The notes under the pieces: model-generated
Database searches by the model: none
What the model was told of the DNA's origin: nothing
The model's input: the letters and a program-made list of their open reading frames with translations, nothing else
NCBI RefSeq assembly: GCF_028610625.1
Contig: NZ_JAQQWU010000001.1
Span: 186,001-250,000, forward strand
Source of the DNA: Guptibacillus spartinae
GTDB lineage: Bacteria; Bacillota; Bacilli; Bacillales; Guptibacillaceae
Direction: 5' to 3'
DNA: 64,000 nt
Position numbers and translations under genes: made by a program
Shown: positions 1 through 8,700 of the stretch, piece by piece
Numbering within the stretch: position 1 is the first letter of the stretch
Layout: each line of letters opens with the position of its first letter

Positions 1-2
1 AT

Positions 3-554
3 ATTGTAATGATCCTAGCAGATCCAGAGGAGTATATTAGGCAGATGCAGGAGGGTATGACTATTAACCATAAGTCAGGAGATAAGACAGACAACAGCCT
101 GAGTAACTTAGAGTACCTGACATTAGAGGATAATCAGACACATTCTTATATTAATGGCTTAGGGTTAAGCAACAGGCACAGTATAGAGGATCTTATTAGC
201 TACAAGGATGCTTACTTTATTTTAAGATCTTACTATGTAGATCAGGAGAGCATCAGGGATATTGCAACAAGGACAGATCTTACTGAGTATGCTGTAAGAA
301 AGATTATAAGAGGTAAGGTATATACAGGGATAAAAGCTATGTTTACTGCTTTAAATGATGATGTAAGAAACTCAAGAAAGTCTACATTGAGAAAGACAGA
401 GGTAAGAGACATATTAAGCCTGTACTATACTTTAAAAATGCCTCAGACAGAAATAGCTAAAAGGTACCATATCAGTAGATCATCTGTGGCAATGATCTGC
501 AATGGTGCAAGGTGGAGAGAAGTATATAAGGAATTTAAACAAGTGGGAGCTTAG
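3..554 (+). CDS. HNH homing-type endonuclease, partial at left edge
   Basis: The frame is open at the left edge, so the gene begins outside the window; the first internal ATG is at 9. The start of the visible protein carries the end of an HNH3-type domain (TINHKSGDKTDNSLSNLEYL, then NQTHSY). Two helix-turn-helix-like repeats follow, around RDIATRTDLTEYAVRKI and QTEIAKRYHISRSSVAMI, each followed by a G-K/R-x-Y/W tail like the DNA-binding repeats of intron-encoded and phage HNH endonucleases. All arginine codons are AGA or AGG, unlike the CGT-rich genes from 2.2 kb onward, which points to a phage origin. A free-standing phage HNH or an intron-encoded enzyme are both possible. The family is fairly sure; the target is unknown. 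Confidence 0.7.
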   Translation: MVMILADPEEYIRQMQEGMTINHKSGDKTDNSLSNLEYLTLEDNQTHSYINGLGLSNRHSIEDLISYKDAYFILRSYYVDQESIRDIATRTDLTEYAVRKIIRGKVYTGIKAMFTALNDDVRNSRKSTLRKTEVRDILSLYYTLKMPQTEIAKRYHISRSSVAMICNGARWREVYKEFKQVGA

Positions 555-573
555 AGGCTCCTGCTTTTTTTTT
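545..573 (+). terminator. Rho-independent terminator of the HNH gene
   Basis: GGAGC at 546-550 pairs with GCTCC at 557-561 and is followed by a run of nine T. The hairpin overlaps the stop codon of the HNH ORF. Confidence 0.7.
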
Positions 574-592
574 ATAGATTTATAATTACATT

Positions 593-706
593 CCCTCTCT
601 GGTGTCACAGTTACAAAATCTCCTCTTAATCATAAGTGAGAGCAGTTATTCAAGTTATTAGGACAAACAGGACTCACATATAGATTTTGTAACAGCAGAG
701 GGGGAG
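593..706 (+). promoter_or_regulatory. Inverted repeat upstream of the small phage ORF
   Basis: GTTACAAAATCT (610-621) is repeated inverted as AGATTTTGTAAC (682-693). Outside it, CCCTCT (593-598) can pair with AGAGGG (697-702), which overlaps the Shine-Dalgarno region of the ORF that starts at 712. It could be a pair of repressor operators, since phage repressors often bind such sites, or an mRNA structure that hides the ribosome binding site. The sequence alone does not decide. Confidence 0.4.
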
Positions 707-711
707 ACATC

Positions 712-879
712 ATGAGCAAGCAACAAGTTTTAGAATCAAAAGGTAAACTGGAATTAGTTGAAATAATTGATGAGAAGACAATTTATATAGAAGGAAAAGG
801 AAAGGCAACTGATGTAGGGGAGCTGGATATGAGGAAGTTTATACATGAAGCAATGAATTTAAATTCCTTTTGGAAGTAG
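712..879 (+). CDS. Small phage-like protein of unknown function (55 aa)
   Basis: The ORF starts at ATG 712 behind the purine-rich AGAGGGGGAG, and the stop is followed directly by a terminator, so it looks like a real single-gene unit. The product is a 55-residue protein that is mostly charged and soluble, starting MSKQQVLESK and ending NLNSFWK. I recognise no family. The AT-rich composition and its position beside an HNH endonuclease suggest that it belongs to the same phage-like element that breaks cotJC. Confidence 0.55.
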   Translation: MSKQQVLESKGKLELVEIIDEKTIYIEGKGKATDVGELDMRKFIHEAMNLNSFWK

Positions 880-911
880 GGTAAGGCTTAAAGCCTTGCT
901 CTTTTTTTTAT
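880..911 (+). terminator. Terminator of the small phage ORF
   Basis: The stem AAGGCT-ta-AAGCCTT lies immediately after the stop codon and is followed by CTC and eight T. Confidence 0.7.
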
Positions 912-989
912 GCTTTTTTAAAAGTTTTATTTAGAGGTATATAATAAGGAAGTTTTTTGTATAATGTATTGTAGCATTTTAGTTATGTT

Positions 990-1223
990 CTATTTGTATA
1001 CCATCGTGGCAATCATTTCTAGATGAGCGAATTCTTCTGTGCCGATATCGGTTAATAACCCGACCACTTTATCAGGAATGGTATAGCGCTGATTCAGGTA
1101 GCGGAGAGCTGCAGCCAGCTCACCATCAGCTCCTCCGTATTGCTCAATTAAAAACTTGGCTAGCATAGGGTTACACGTACTCACCTTGACGGGGTATTGT
1201 AATTTTTTTTCATATATCCACAA
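990..1223 (-). CDS. cotJC: CotJC, first 77 codons only (interrupted gene)
   Basis: The sequence MWIYEKKLQYPVKVSTCNPM through EEFAHLEMIATMVYK matches the start of CotJC, a spore coat protein of the manganese-catalase family that is normally about 190 residues. The similarity is continuous up to MVYK. It then stops at a TAG, and the DNA beyond (below position 990) has a different composition and phage-like ORFs. The last two thirds, including the rest of the four-helix bundle and its metal ligands, are missing from the window. The start is TTG at 1223 with an upstream AAAGGGTG. It is last in cotJABC. Either it is a disrupted pseudogene, or it is the 5' half of a gene rejoined by excision of the element during sporulation; the intact operon around it makes the second worth testing. 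Confidence 0.85.
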   Translation of the reverse strand: MWIYEKKLQYPVKVSTCNPMLAKFLIEQYGGADGELAAALRYLNQRYTIPDKVVGLLTDIGTEEFAHLEMIATMVYK

Positions 1224-1243
1224 ATTTGTTCACCCTTTCGGAA

Positions 1244-1510
1244 TTAGACTTGCCACGGCCATGGGGCATCTTTCCAATCCCATGGGTAGTTGGAATAGCT
1301 GTTGCCATATTGTTGCAATGGACCATATTCTTTTTCATACCGTTTCTTAAGCTGTTTCTTCATTTTTGCATACTCATTGAATTGTTGAATGGCTTCATAA
1401 TCATTCGGATGGGTATCAAGATAGAGCGTTAATTCGACAAGTACAAAATCAACAGCTTGAAGCTCTTCTAACAGCTCATAATATTCTTTTGGCAATTGTT
1501 TTTGAGACAT
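1244..1510 (-). CDS. cotJB: Spore coat protein CotJB
   Basis: An 88-residue protein with the CotJB pattern: an amphipathic front half (YYELLEELQAVDFVLVELTL, LDTHPNDYEAIQQFNEY) and a Tyr/Trp/Pro-rich tail (YPWDWKDAPWPWQV). In B. subtilis the three CotJ proteins are made in the mother cell under sigma-E and enter the inner coat. CotJB is needed for assembly of CotJC. It starts 3 bases after cotJA ends and is followed by cotJC, so the three form one transcript. It is full length and apparently intact. Confidence 0.9.
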   Translation of the reverse strand: MSQKQLPKEYYELLEELQAVDFVLVELTLYLDTHPNDYEAIQQFNEYAKMKKQLKKRYEKEYGPLQQYGNSYSNYPWDWKDAPWPWQV

Positions 1511-1513
1511 GAG

Positions 1514-1729
1514 TTATTCCTCCCTCTTTGAAGGATAAGGATAAGGATCATAAAAGGCTTTCCAGAGTGTCCCTTTCTGTAGGGCTTCGCGAGCAGAATA
1601 TTGTTCAAGACCTGGCGGTTGAAATCCCATATACAAATTTGGTGGAGTCGAGTAAGATTTCACACGGATTGGAGGACACGGATCAAACGGACTGACATAT
1701 GGCTCGTAAAATTTTCGGTTTGTATGCAT
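1514..1729 (-). CDS. cotJA: Spore coat-associated protein CotJA
   Basis: A 71-residue, proline- and tyrosine-rich protein. The central part (YSAREALQKGTLWKAFYDPY) is the recognisable CotJA core. It is the first gene of cotJABC, with a strong AAGGAGG ribosome binding site eight bases before the ATG at 1729 and a sigma-E-like promoter upstream. It is full length and shows no sign of decay, which matters for judging whether the broken cotJC downstream is still of use. Confidence 0.9.
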   Translation of the reverse strand: MHTNRKFYEPYVSPFDPCPPIRVKSYSTPPNLYMGFQPPGLEQYSAREALQKGTLWKAFYDPYPYPSKREE

Positions 1730-1763
1730 TTCTTGACCTCCTTCTTTACAAATCTCTACTCTT

Positions 1764-1793
1764 AAGTTGTATGAACGAAATAAGAAAACATGA
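1764..1793 (-). promoter_or_regulatory. Candidate sigma-E promoter of cotJABC
   Basis: On the minus strand TCATGTT (1793-1787) stands 13 bases before CATACAACTT (1773-1764). This is close to the sigma-E pattern of an ATATT-like -35 and a CATACA -10. The -10 lies about 35 bases before the cotJA start. The spacer is one base shorter than usual. Confidence 0.55.
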
Positions 1794-1802
1794 ATCTCAA
1801 AT

Positions 1803-1832
1803 AAAGAAGCACTTCCATTTTGGAAGTGCTCC
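1803..1832 (-). terminator. Terminator of the 64-aa ORF
   Basis: AGCACTTCC (1808-1816) and GGAAGTGCT (1822-1830) form a 9-bp stem. On the minus strand it is followed by a T-rich tail. It lies just downstream of the ORF ending at 1839 and separates it from the cotJ promoter. Confidence 0.65.
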
Positions 1833-1838
1833 TATCCT

Positions 1839-2033
1839 TTACATTTTATTAACGGTATTGTTCCATCTTGCCAGCATGTTTTTTAAGTCGTGAAGATCAG
1901 ATTTGAACGGAAAATCTGCTGCAACACTGCGCTTTTGGCCATCATCTAATTTTTCATAACTATGAACAAACTCAGTCATGTCTCGTGTTAATCGGTTTAA
2001 TTCCCATTTAAACGTTTCAAATTCTTTTTCCAT
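1839..2033 (-). CDS. Small conserved-looking protein of unknown function
   Basis: A 64-residue charged, helical protein (MEKEFETFKWELNRLTRDMT..., ending LARWNNTVNKM) with no membrane segment. ATG 2033 is preferred over the in-frame GTG at 2036 because it lies eight bases behind AAAGGAG. It has its own ribosome binding site and terminator, which supports a real gene. I do not recognise the family. It is transcribed divergently from addB and lies upstream of cotJ in the same direction. Confidence 0.6.
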   Translation of the reverse strand: MEKEFETFKWELNRLTRDMTEFVHSYEKLDDGQKRSVAADFPFKSDLHDLKNMLARWNNTVNKM

Positions 2034-2220
2034 CACGAAAACTCCTTTATCAATTCATTCTTATGAGTTCTATACCCGAGTACATAAAGAGGGAAACCAA
2101 AGAGTGTTCGATTTGGTAGTAAATGTCGTTTCACATACGAACGTGTTTTCTTATTTCTATTCAATTGATCGAAAACATGAGATAATAGATGAAGAATTTA
2201 CGTTGTAGGAGGTAGAACAA

Positions 2221-5200
2221 ATGACCGTGCAATTTGTCATTGGTCGATCAGGAAGCGGAAAATCGGACCATTGTTTAACAGAAATGCAACATGAACTGAG
2301 CAACCGACCGATTGGACAGGATATGATTTACCTCGTTCCAGAGCAAATGACTTTTCAATCAGAGTATGAATTGGTACATAATAGAGGTTTAAAAGGAATG
2401 ATTCGCGCGCAAGTTTTTAGTTTTACAAGACTAGCATGGAAAGTCCTTCAGGAAACCGGGGGCATGGCTCGTCCTCATTTAACAAGCGTCGGCACAAGTA
2501 TGATGCTGCGTCAGATTATTGAGGAGAAAAAATCGGAATTAAGAATTTATCAGCGCTCTTCTGAGAAAACGGGATACGTGGAACAGCTTAATGATATGGT
2601 AACCGAGTTTAAACGATATTGTCTTGAACCAGGTGATATTAAGAGCTTTGCAGATGACCTTTATCTAGAGAATGAGAGAAGTCTCCTTCGGGATAAACTT
2701 TATGATTTGCATCTTGTTTACGAAGCTTTTCAAAAGAAAATGATTGGTCATTATCTGGATTCAGAAGACTATCTAGCACTATTGGCTGAGAAAATTGAGG
2801 AATCCGATTATCTGACAGATGCAACCATTTGGATAGACGGATTTCATAGTTTTACACCTCAAGAACTACTCGTCATTGAAGCTTTAATGAAAAAAGGCAC
2901 TGCGCTCTCATTCACGTTGACAATGGATCCGGAAATGATTCCATCTGCCATACATGAACTTGATCTTTTTCATGAACCAGGCAAAACGTATCAAACACTC
3001 CAGGGAATGGCGAATGAAGCCGGGGTTGAAATCAAGGAACCTCTTATCCTTACCACGCAGAAGCGTTATCAAAATAGTGAGATGGCTCATTTAGAAGCGA
3101 ATTATGGTGAACGTCCACCTGTCCTATACCGTGGGGAGCTGAACCATATACAAGTTCATCATGCGGTTAATATACGTTCTGAAGTGGAGGCTGCAGCACG
3201 CGAAACGCTCAGGCTTGTTCGAGATGAAGGATATCGGTACAGAGATGTTTCCATCATGGTGCGAAACATGTCCACTTATTATGAACTTGTAGAAACGATA
3301 TTTGCAGATCATGGGATTCCGATTTTCTCAGACCAAAAGCGGACAATGCTTCACCATCCTCTGATTGAGCTAATTCGTTCAAGTCTGGACATTATTCAAT
3401 TCAACTGGCGCTATGAATCGGTTTTTCGTTGTGTGAAAACGGAGCTCTTGTTTCCTGACGATACGGGCGAGAGTCTTGAAATGATTCGTGAGCGCATGGA
3501 TGAGCTCGAAAACTACGTGATAGCAAAAGGGATTAAAGGCTATCGGTGGAAAACCGGTGAACGCTTTAAAGCCAATATTTATCGTCAATTAGAAGATAAG
3601 GAAGTTATTACTTCAGATCAACTGGAAGAAATGGAAGATCGATTGAATGAAACGAAAGATTGGATTGCAACCCCGCTTGAGAAGTTTGAGCGAAAAATGA
3701 AGAAAGCGACCACTGTTCAAGATATGTGTGAAGTCCTTTATTATCATCTTGAAAACTGTCAAGCTGCAGAGAAGATTGATCGATTGAAAGAGCAGGCAGA
3801 AAAGTCAGGACAGCTTTCAAAAGCACGTGAACATGATCAGGTATGGGATGCGGTGATTTCACTACTTGATGAAACGGTTGAATTAATTGGGCAACAGAAT
3901 CTTTCAGTAGAACAATTTACGAAATTACTAGAAGCGGGAATGGAGAACATGAAATTTGCTCTCGTCCCTGCTTCTCTTGATCAGGTCGTCATGGGAAGTA
4001 TTGATCGGACGAGATTTACTGATGTGAAATGTGGTTTTCTCCTGGGTGTAAATGAAGGGGTTATTCCAGCAAGAATACAAGAAGACGGCTTGTTGAATGA
4101 GCAAGATCGAGAGAAATTAGAAGAACAAGGCATTCAGCTTGCTCCAGGGTTAAAGCGACGTTTGCTTGATGAAGAATTTCTGATTTACCATTCGTTGTCT
4201 ACTCCGTCAGATTCTTTATGGATTAGCTGTCCGCTTGCTGACGAAGAAGGAAAAGGACTACAGCCTTCTATTGTCATGAATCGATTGCAGGAAATGTACC
4301 CTGATCTTAACATCGGACTAAAGTTTGCAGAGCCTGGTGAAGAGGTGACCGAAGAGCTATCATTTATTACGAATCCATCTAAAACGATTGGACGGTTAAC
4401 GGGGCAGCTTCGCCAGTGGCATCGTGGTTATCCAATTGATCCAATCTGGTGGGATGCCTACAATTGGTTTATTGAGGCACCTTCAGAGAAAGATCGCATT
4501 CGCTTAATTGATAGTTTATTTTACCGTAACAAAGCGGATCGTCTAACAGAATCAACGAGTAGAAAGCTGTATGGGAATCAATTTCAAACGAGCGTATCCA
4601 GAATGGAAAGATACAAGTCTTGTGCGTTCTCTCAATTTGCTTCGCATGGTCTCAAGTTAAAGGAACGTGCAACATTTAAGCTTGAAGCCCCTGATATTGG
4701 ACAGCTTTTCCATGCGGCATTGAATATGATGGCGGAAACGATTAAGCAGCGACATTGGGACTGGGCGAAGCTTTCGGCTAATCAATACTATGAGCTTTCA
4801 GGACAAATTGTGGAACAGCTCGCACCAAAGCTGCAAAATGAAATTCTATTAAGCTCAAATCGCTATCACTATATCATGAGAAAGTTAACGCAGGTAGTTG
4901 GCCGCGCTTCATCCGTTCTTGGACAGCAGGCAAAGAAAAGCGGGTTTCAACCAGCCGGCCTTGAATTAGGATTTGGTCCAAATCAAGAACTACCTCCGAT
5001 TGAGTTTACGCTTAAAAACGGTGTGAAAATCCAGCTTGTTGGTCGAGTCGATCGAGTTGATCAGGCTTTGAATGGAGAGGAACTTCTTCTTCGCATTATC
5101 GACTATAAGTCTAGCGGTACTTCTCTTGACCTTTCAGAAGTGTACTTTGGGCTTGCTTTACAAATGTTGACGTATTTGGATGTGGTGATTACGAATGCAC

Positions 5201-5712
5201 CTATCTGGCTTGGAAAAGAAGCTACTGCAGCAGGTATGCTGTATTTTCATGTCCACAATCCTATGCTTCAAACTTCCTCTCCAGGACAGGCGGCCATCCA
5301 ACAGGAGCTTTTCAGAAAATTTAAGATGAAGGGGCTTTTACTTGCGGATAAAGACGTCGTGAGTTTAATGGACAATGACATCGAGACAAAGAAATCCGAT
5401 ATTATTCCAGCTGCATTGAAAAAAGATGGGAGCTTTTACAAAAACTCCTCCGTTTTATCCTCGGATGACTTTCAAGCGCTTCGTTCCTATACTCGGAAGA
5501 CCATCCAAACGATCGGAACTGAAATCTCAGATGGGCGCATTGAGATTGATCCTTATAAAATGAAGGATCGCATACCATGTACGTTTTGTTCTTACCGATC
5601 ATTTTGCCAATTTGATCAGGCAATGGAAGATAATGCGTATCGTCCTATTGCTGCTCAAGATGATGAAACGATATTAAGACGAATGCGAGAGGAGGCAGAT
5701 GATGATCAATAA
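2221..5712 (+). CDS. addB: ATP-dependent helicase/nuclease subunit AddB
   Basis: A 1163-residue AddB, half of the AddAB enzyme that resects double-strand breaks and loads recombination at Chi sites. The N-terminus has a nucleotide-binding loop (GRSGSGKS). The C-terminal nuclease domain contains the metal-binding LLRIIDYKSSG. The four cysteines of the iron-sulphur staple are present at C801, C1120, C1123 and C1129 (CTFCSYRSFC), almost the same numbers as in B. subtilis. The start ATG follows GTAGGAGG. The 3' end overlaps addA, so the two are translationally coupled. No abnormality is seen. Confidence 0.97.
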   Translation: MTVQFVIGRSGSGKSDHCLTEMQHELSNRPIGQDMIYLVPEQMTFQSEYELVHNRGLKGMIRAQVFSFTRLAWKVLQETGGMARPHLTSVGTSMMLRQIIEEKKSELRIYQRSSEKTGYVEQLNDMVTEFKRYCLEPGDIKSFADDLYLENERSLLRDKLYDLHLVYEAFQKKMIGHYLDSEDYLALLAEKIEESDYLTDATIWIDGFHSFTPQELLVIEALMKKGTALSFTLTMDPEMIPSAIHELDLFHEPGKTYQTLQGMANEAGVEIKEPLILTTQKRYQNSEMAHLEANYGERPPVLYRGELNHIQVHHAVNIRSEVEAAARETLRLVRDEGYRYRDVSIMVRNMSTYYELVETIFADHGIPIFSDQKRTMLHHPLIELIRSSLDIIQFNWRYESVFRCVKTELLFPDDTGESLEMIRERMDELENYVIAKGIKGYRWKTGERFKANIYRQLEDKEVITSDQLEEMEDRLNETKDWIATPLEKFERKMKKATTVQDMCEVLYYHLENCQAAEKIDRLKEQAEKSGQLSKAREHDQVWDAVISLLDETVELIGQQNLSVEQFTKLLEAGMENMKFALVPASLDQVVMGSIDRTRFTDVKCGFLLGVNEGVIPARIQEDGLLNEQDREKLEEQGIQLAPGLKRRLLDEEFLIYHSLSTPSDSLWISCPLADEEGKGLQPSIVMNRLQEMYPDLNIGLKFAEPGEEVTEELSFITNPSKTIGRLTGQLRQWHRGYPIDPIWWDAYNWFIEAPSEKDRIRLIDSLFYRNKADRLTESTSRKLYGNQFQTSVSRMERYKSCAFSQFASHGLKLKERATFKLEAPDIGQLFHAALNMMAETIKQRHWDWAKLSANQYYELSGQIVEQLAPKLQNEILLSSNRYHYIMRKLTQVVGRASSVLGQQAKKSGFQPAGLELGFGPNQELPPIEFTLKNGVKIQLVGRVDRVDQALNGEELLLRIIDYKSSGTSLDLSEVYFGLALQMLTYLDVVITNAPIWLGKEATAAGMLYFHVHNPMLQTSSPGQAAIQQELFRKFKMKGLLLADKDVVSLMDNDIETKKSDIIPAALKKDGSFYKNSSVLSSDDFQALRSYTRKTIQTIGTEISDGRIEIDPYKMKDRIPCTFCSYRSFCQFDQAMEDNAYRPIAAQDDETILRRMREEADDDQ

Positions 5713-8700
5713 ACCAGAAGGGTCAAGATGGACCGATGAACAGTGGGAAGCCATTGCTTCAAGAAATCAGGATGTGTTAGTAGCCGCAGCGGCGGGCTCG
5801 GGCAAAACAGCTGTTTTAGTGGAAAGGATCATCAGAAGATTGGCAGACGAGAAGGATCCAGCTGAAGTTGATCGCATCCTAGTCGTGACATTTACAAATG
5901 CGGCAGCAGCTGAAATGCGTCACCGAATAGGGGAAGCCCTTGAAGAAAAACTGAAAGAAGACCCTTCTTCGCTTTATTTAAGAAGACAGCTTTCGATGTT
6001 AAATCGTGCTTCTATTTCAACTTTACATTCATTTTGTATGGAAGTTTTGCGTCGGTATTATTATGAGATTGATCTTGATCCTGCTTTTCGGGTAGCAGAC
6101 CAAACAGAAGCTGCACTACTGCGAGAAGAAGCGATGGAAGAGCTCTTTGAAGAGCATTATAGTCAGAAAGAAAATGAAGCTTTTTATGACCTGGTCGATC
6201 GCTATAGTAGCGATCGTAGCGATGTGGATCTTCAGCTTCTAGTAGAGCGACTTTTTCATTTCTCTTCAAGCCATCCGTGGCCAAAGCAGTGGTTGCTTGA
6301 TAGTGTCGCGTTGTATAAGAATGCCGGTGACAAAAGCTTCGATGAGCTTGTCTGGGTCGAAGAATTAAAGAAGGATGTTGTCCTTCAGTTAGAAGGGATG
6401 CGTGAAGTGCAAGACAAGGCGAGGACCATGTCTTCTTCTCCAGGTGGACCGGAACCTTATTTATCAACAATAGAAGCAGAACGCGAAATGGTGAATGGGC
6501 TTCTTGAAGCTTCGAACCAATCATGGGAAGCGTTAAGAACCGCGTTTGAAGCTGTTTCATTTGGTCGTTTGAAGCCCTGTAAAGGTGATCAATATGACCC
6601 TGAAGTCGTTGAGACCGTAAAAGGAATGCGTGATCGCGTTAAGAAAACCGTTCAAAGCATGAAAGAAGACCTTTTTCAAAGGGAAGCTCATGAGTACGTG
6701 GAGGATATCCAGAAGCTTGCGCCTGTTCTTGAAACGTTAGCTTCTCTCGTTAATGAATTTAGAGAGAAGTATGCAGAGCTGAAGAAAGAAAAGGGACTCG
6801 TTGACTATAGCGATCTCGAACACTACTGTCTTTCCATACTATTAGATGACGCATCAACACCAGAAAACCCTGTTCCTTCTAGTGCAGCGAAAGAATACCA
6901 AACGCAATTTGCTGAAGTGCTTATTGATGAATATCAAGATACAAACTCTGTACAAGAAACGATTCTAAATGCGATTAGTCGAACATCAGAAAACGGCGGA
7001 AATCGCTTCATGGTGGGGGATGTGAAACAAAGTATTTATCGATTTAGACTGGCTGAGCCCGGATTGTTTCTTGAAAAATATAAATCGTTTGGTCGCACTG
7101 TCGAGTCTCCTTCCAAACGAATCGACCTTGCACGAAACTTTCGAAGTCGCGAGGAAGTGCTAAATGGGACCAACTTTATTTTTAAACAAATTATGGATGA
7201 GCGTGTAGGTGAAATTAACTATGACAGTGCAGCAGAGCTGATTCCAGGAGCGGATTATCCAAAGTCACAGACGGTTACCCCGGAAGTTCACGTCATCGAT
7301 CAAAGCTCTAGTGAAGAGGAAGAGATTGAGAAAGTTCAGCTTGAAGCGCGTTTGATTGCAGCCAACATTAAATCTATGATGGGTAAAAGCGAAAGAGAAC
7401 GCACCAAAATCTATGATCGAAAAGAAGATCGTATGAGACCGATTCAGTATCGCGATATGGTGATCTTAATGCGGGCTACTTCAAGCTGGGCTCCTGTGAT
7501 GATGGAGGAATTGAAAGAGGCAGGGATCCCGTCTTATTCAGACCTTGCTACAGGTTATTTTGAAGCGACAGAAGTAGCGATTATGATGAGTCTACTAAAC
7601 GTCATCGATAACCCCTATCAGGATATCCCTCTCGCTTCAGTCCTGCGTTCTCCGATTATTGGTTTATCGGAAGAAGAGCTTGCCTTGATTCGAATTAATG
7701 AGAAACAATCAAGTTATTACAATGCTCTACAGATATATTGTGAGACCGAATCAAATGAGCTTTCTGAAAAGCTTCTCCGATTCATTGAGAAATTAAATCG
7801 ATGGCGAGAACAAGCAAGACAGTCATCTTTAAGTGAGTTAATTTGGCAATTGTATCGTGAAACGAACTATTACGAATTTGTTGGCGGAATGCCTGCTGGC
7901 TTACAGCGCCAGGCGAATTTGCGCGCCTTATATGATCGTGCTAGACAGTATGAAGCAACTTCTTTCCGTGGCTTGTTTCGCTTTCTTCGTTTCATAGACA
8001 GAATGAAAGAACGAGGAAGCGATCTTGGTACAGCACGGGCATTAGGAGAGCAGGAAGACGTCGTACGTGTTATGACCATCCATAAAAGTAAAGGACTTGA
8101 ATTTCCTGTCGTCTTTGTAGCCGGGATCGCAAAGCAATTTAATATGAGAGATATGGCCAATCAAATGCTTCTGCATAAGGAGTTCGGATTAGCAACGAAA
8201 TACATTGATCCACTCAACCGGATTAGCTATCCGACCTTACCCTACTTTACTTTGCAAAAGCGCATGAAGCTTGAGCTGTTGGCTGAAGAGATGCGAGTGC
8301 TGTACGTCGCCTTAACGAGAGCAAAAGAGAAATTGATTTTAGTTGGTACGGTGAATGATTGGGAGAAAGAATTGCTTTCTTGGGCGGAAGCTCCAGGAGA
8401 AGAGTGGCTCCTATCCGATTATGAACGTTCCACAAGTAAAACGTACTTAAGCTGGATCGGACCAGCGATTATAAGGCATCAGGATCTGACCTCTCTAACA
8501 GAAGGAGTCGTTCACTTTCCTAAACATGAAGATGTTTTTCAGCATCCGTCAAAATGGTCTTTAACGTTGCATCAAGCTTCCGATTTTTCTCAAATTGAAT
8601 CAGAAGACGTGAAGAAACACGACGAATATGAGAAACTGCTTCAAAGGAAAGAACCTATTCCTGAAGAGAGTGTCTTTAAGAAAATCGTGAACGATCGTTT

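Noticed and set aside
990-1223. cotJC as a simple frameshift pseudogene
   Set aside because: There is no out-of-frame continuation of CotJC below 990: similarity stops abruptly and the composition changes, so an insertion explains it better.
6012-6560. 182-aa ORF on the minus strand
   Set aside because: It lies wholly inside addA, opposite strand, with no family features; a shadow of the helicase gene.
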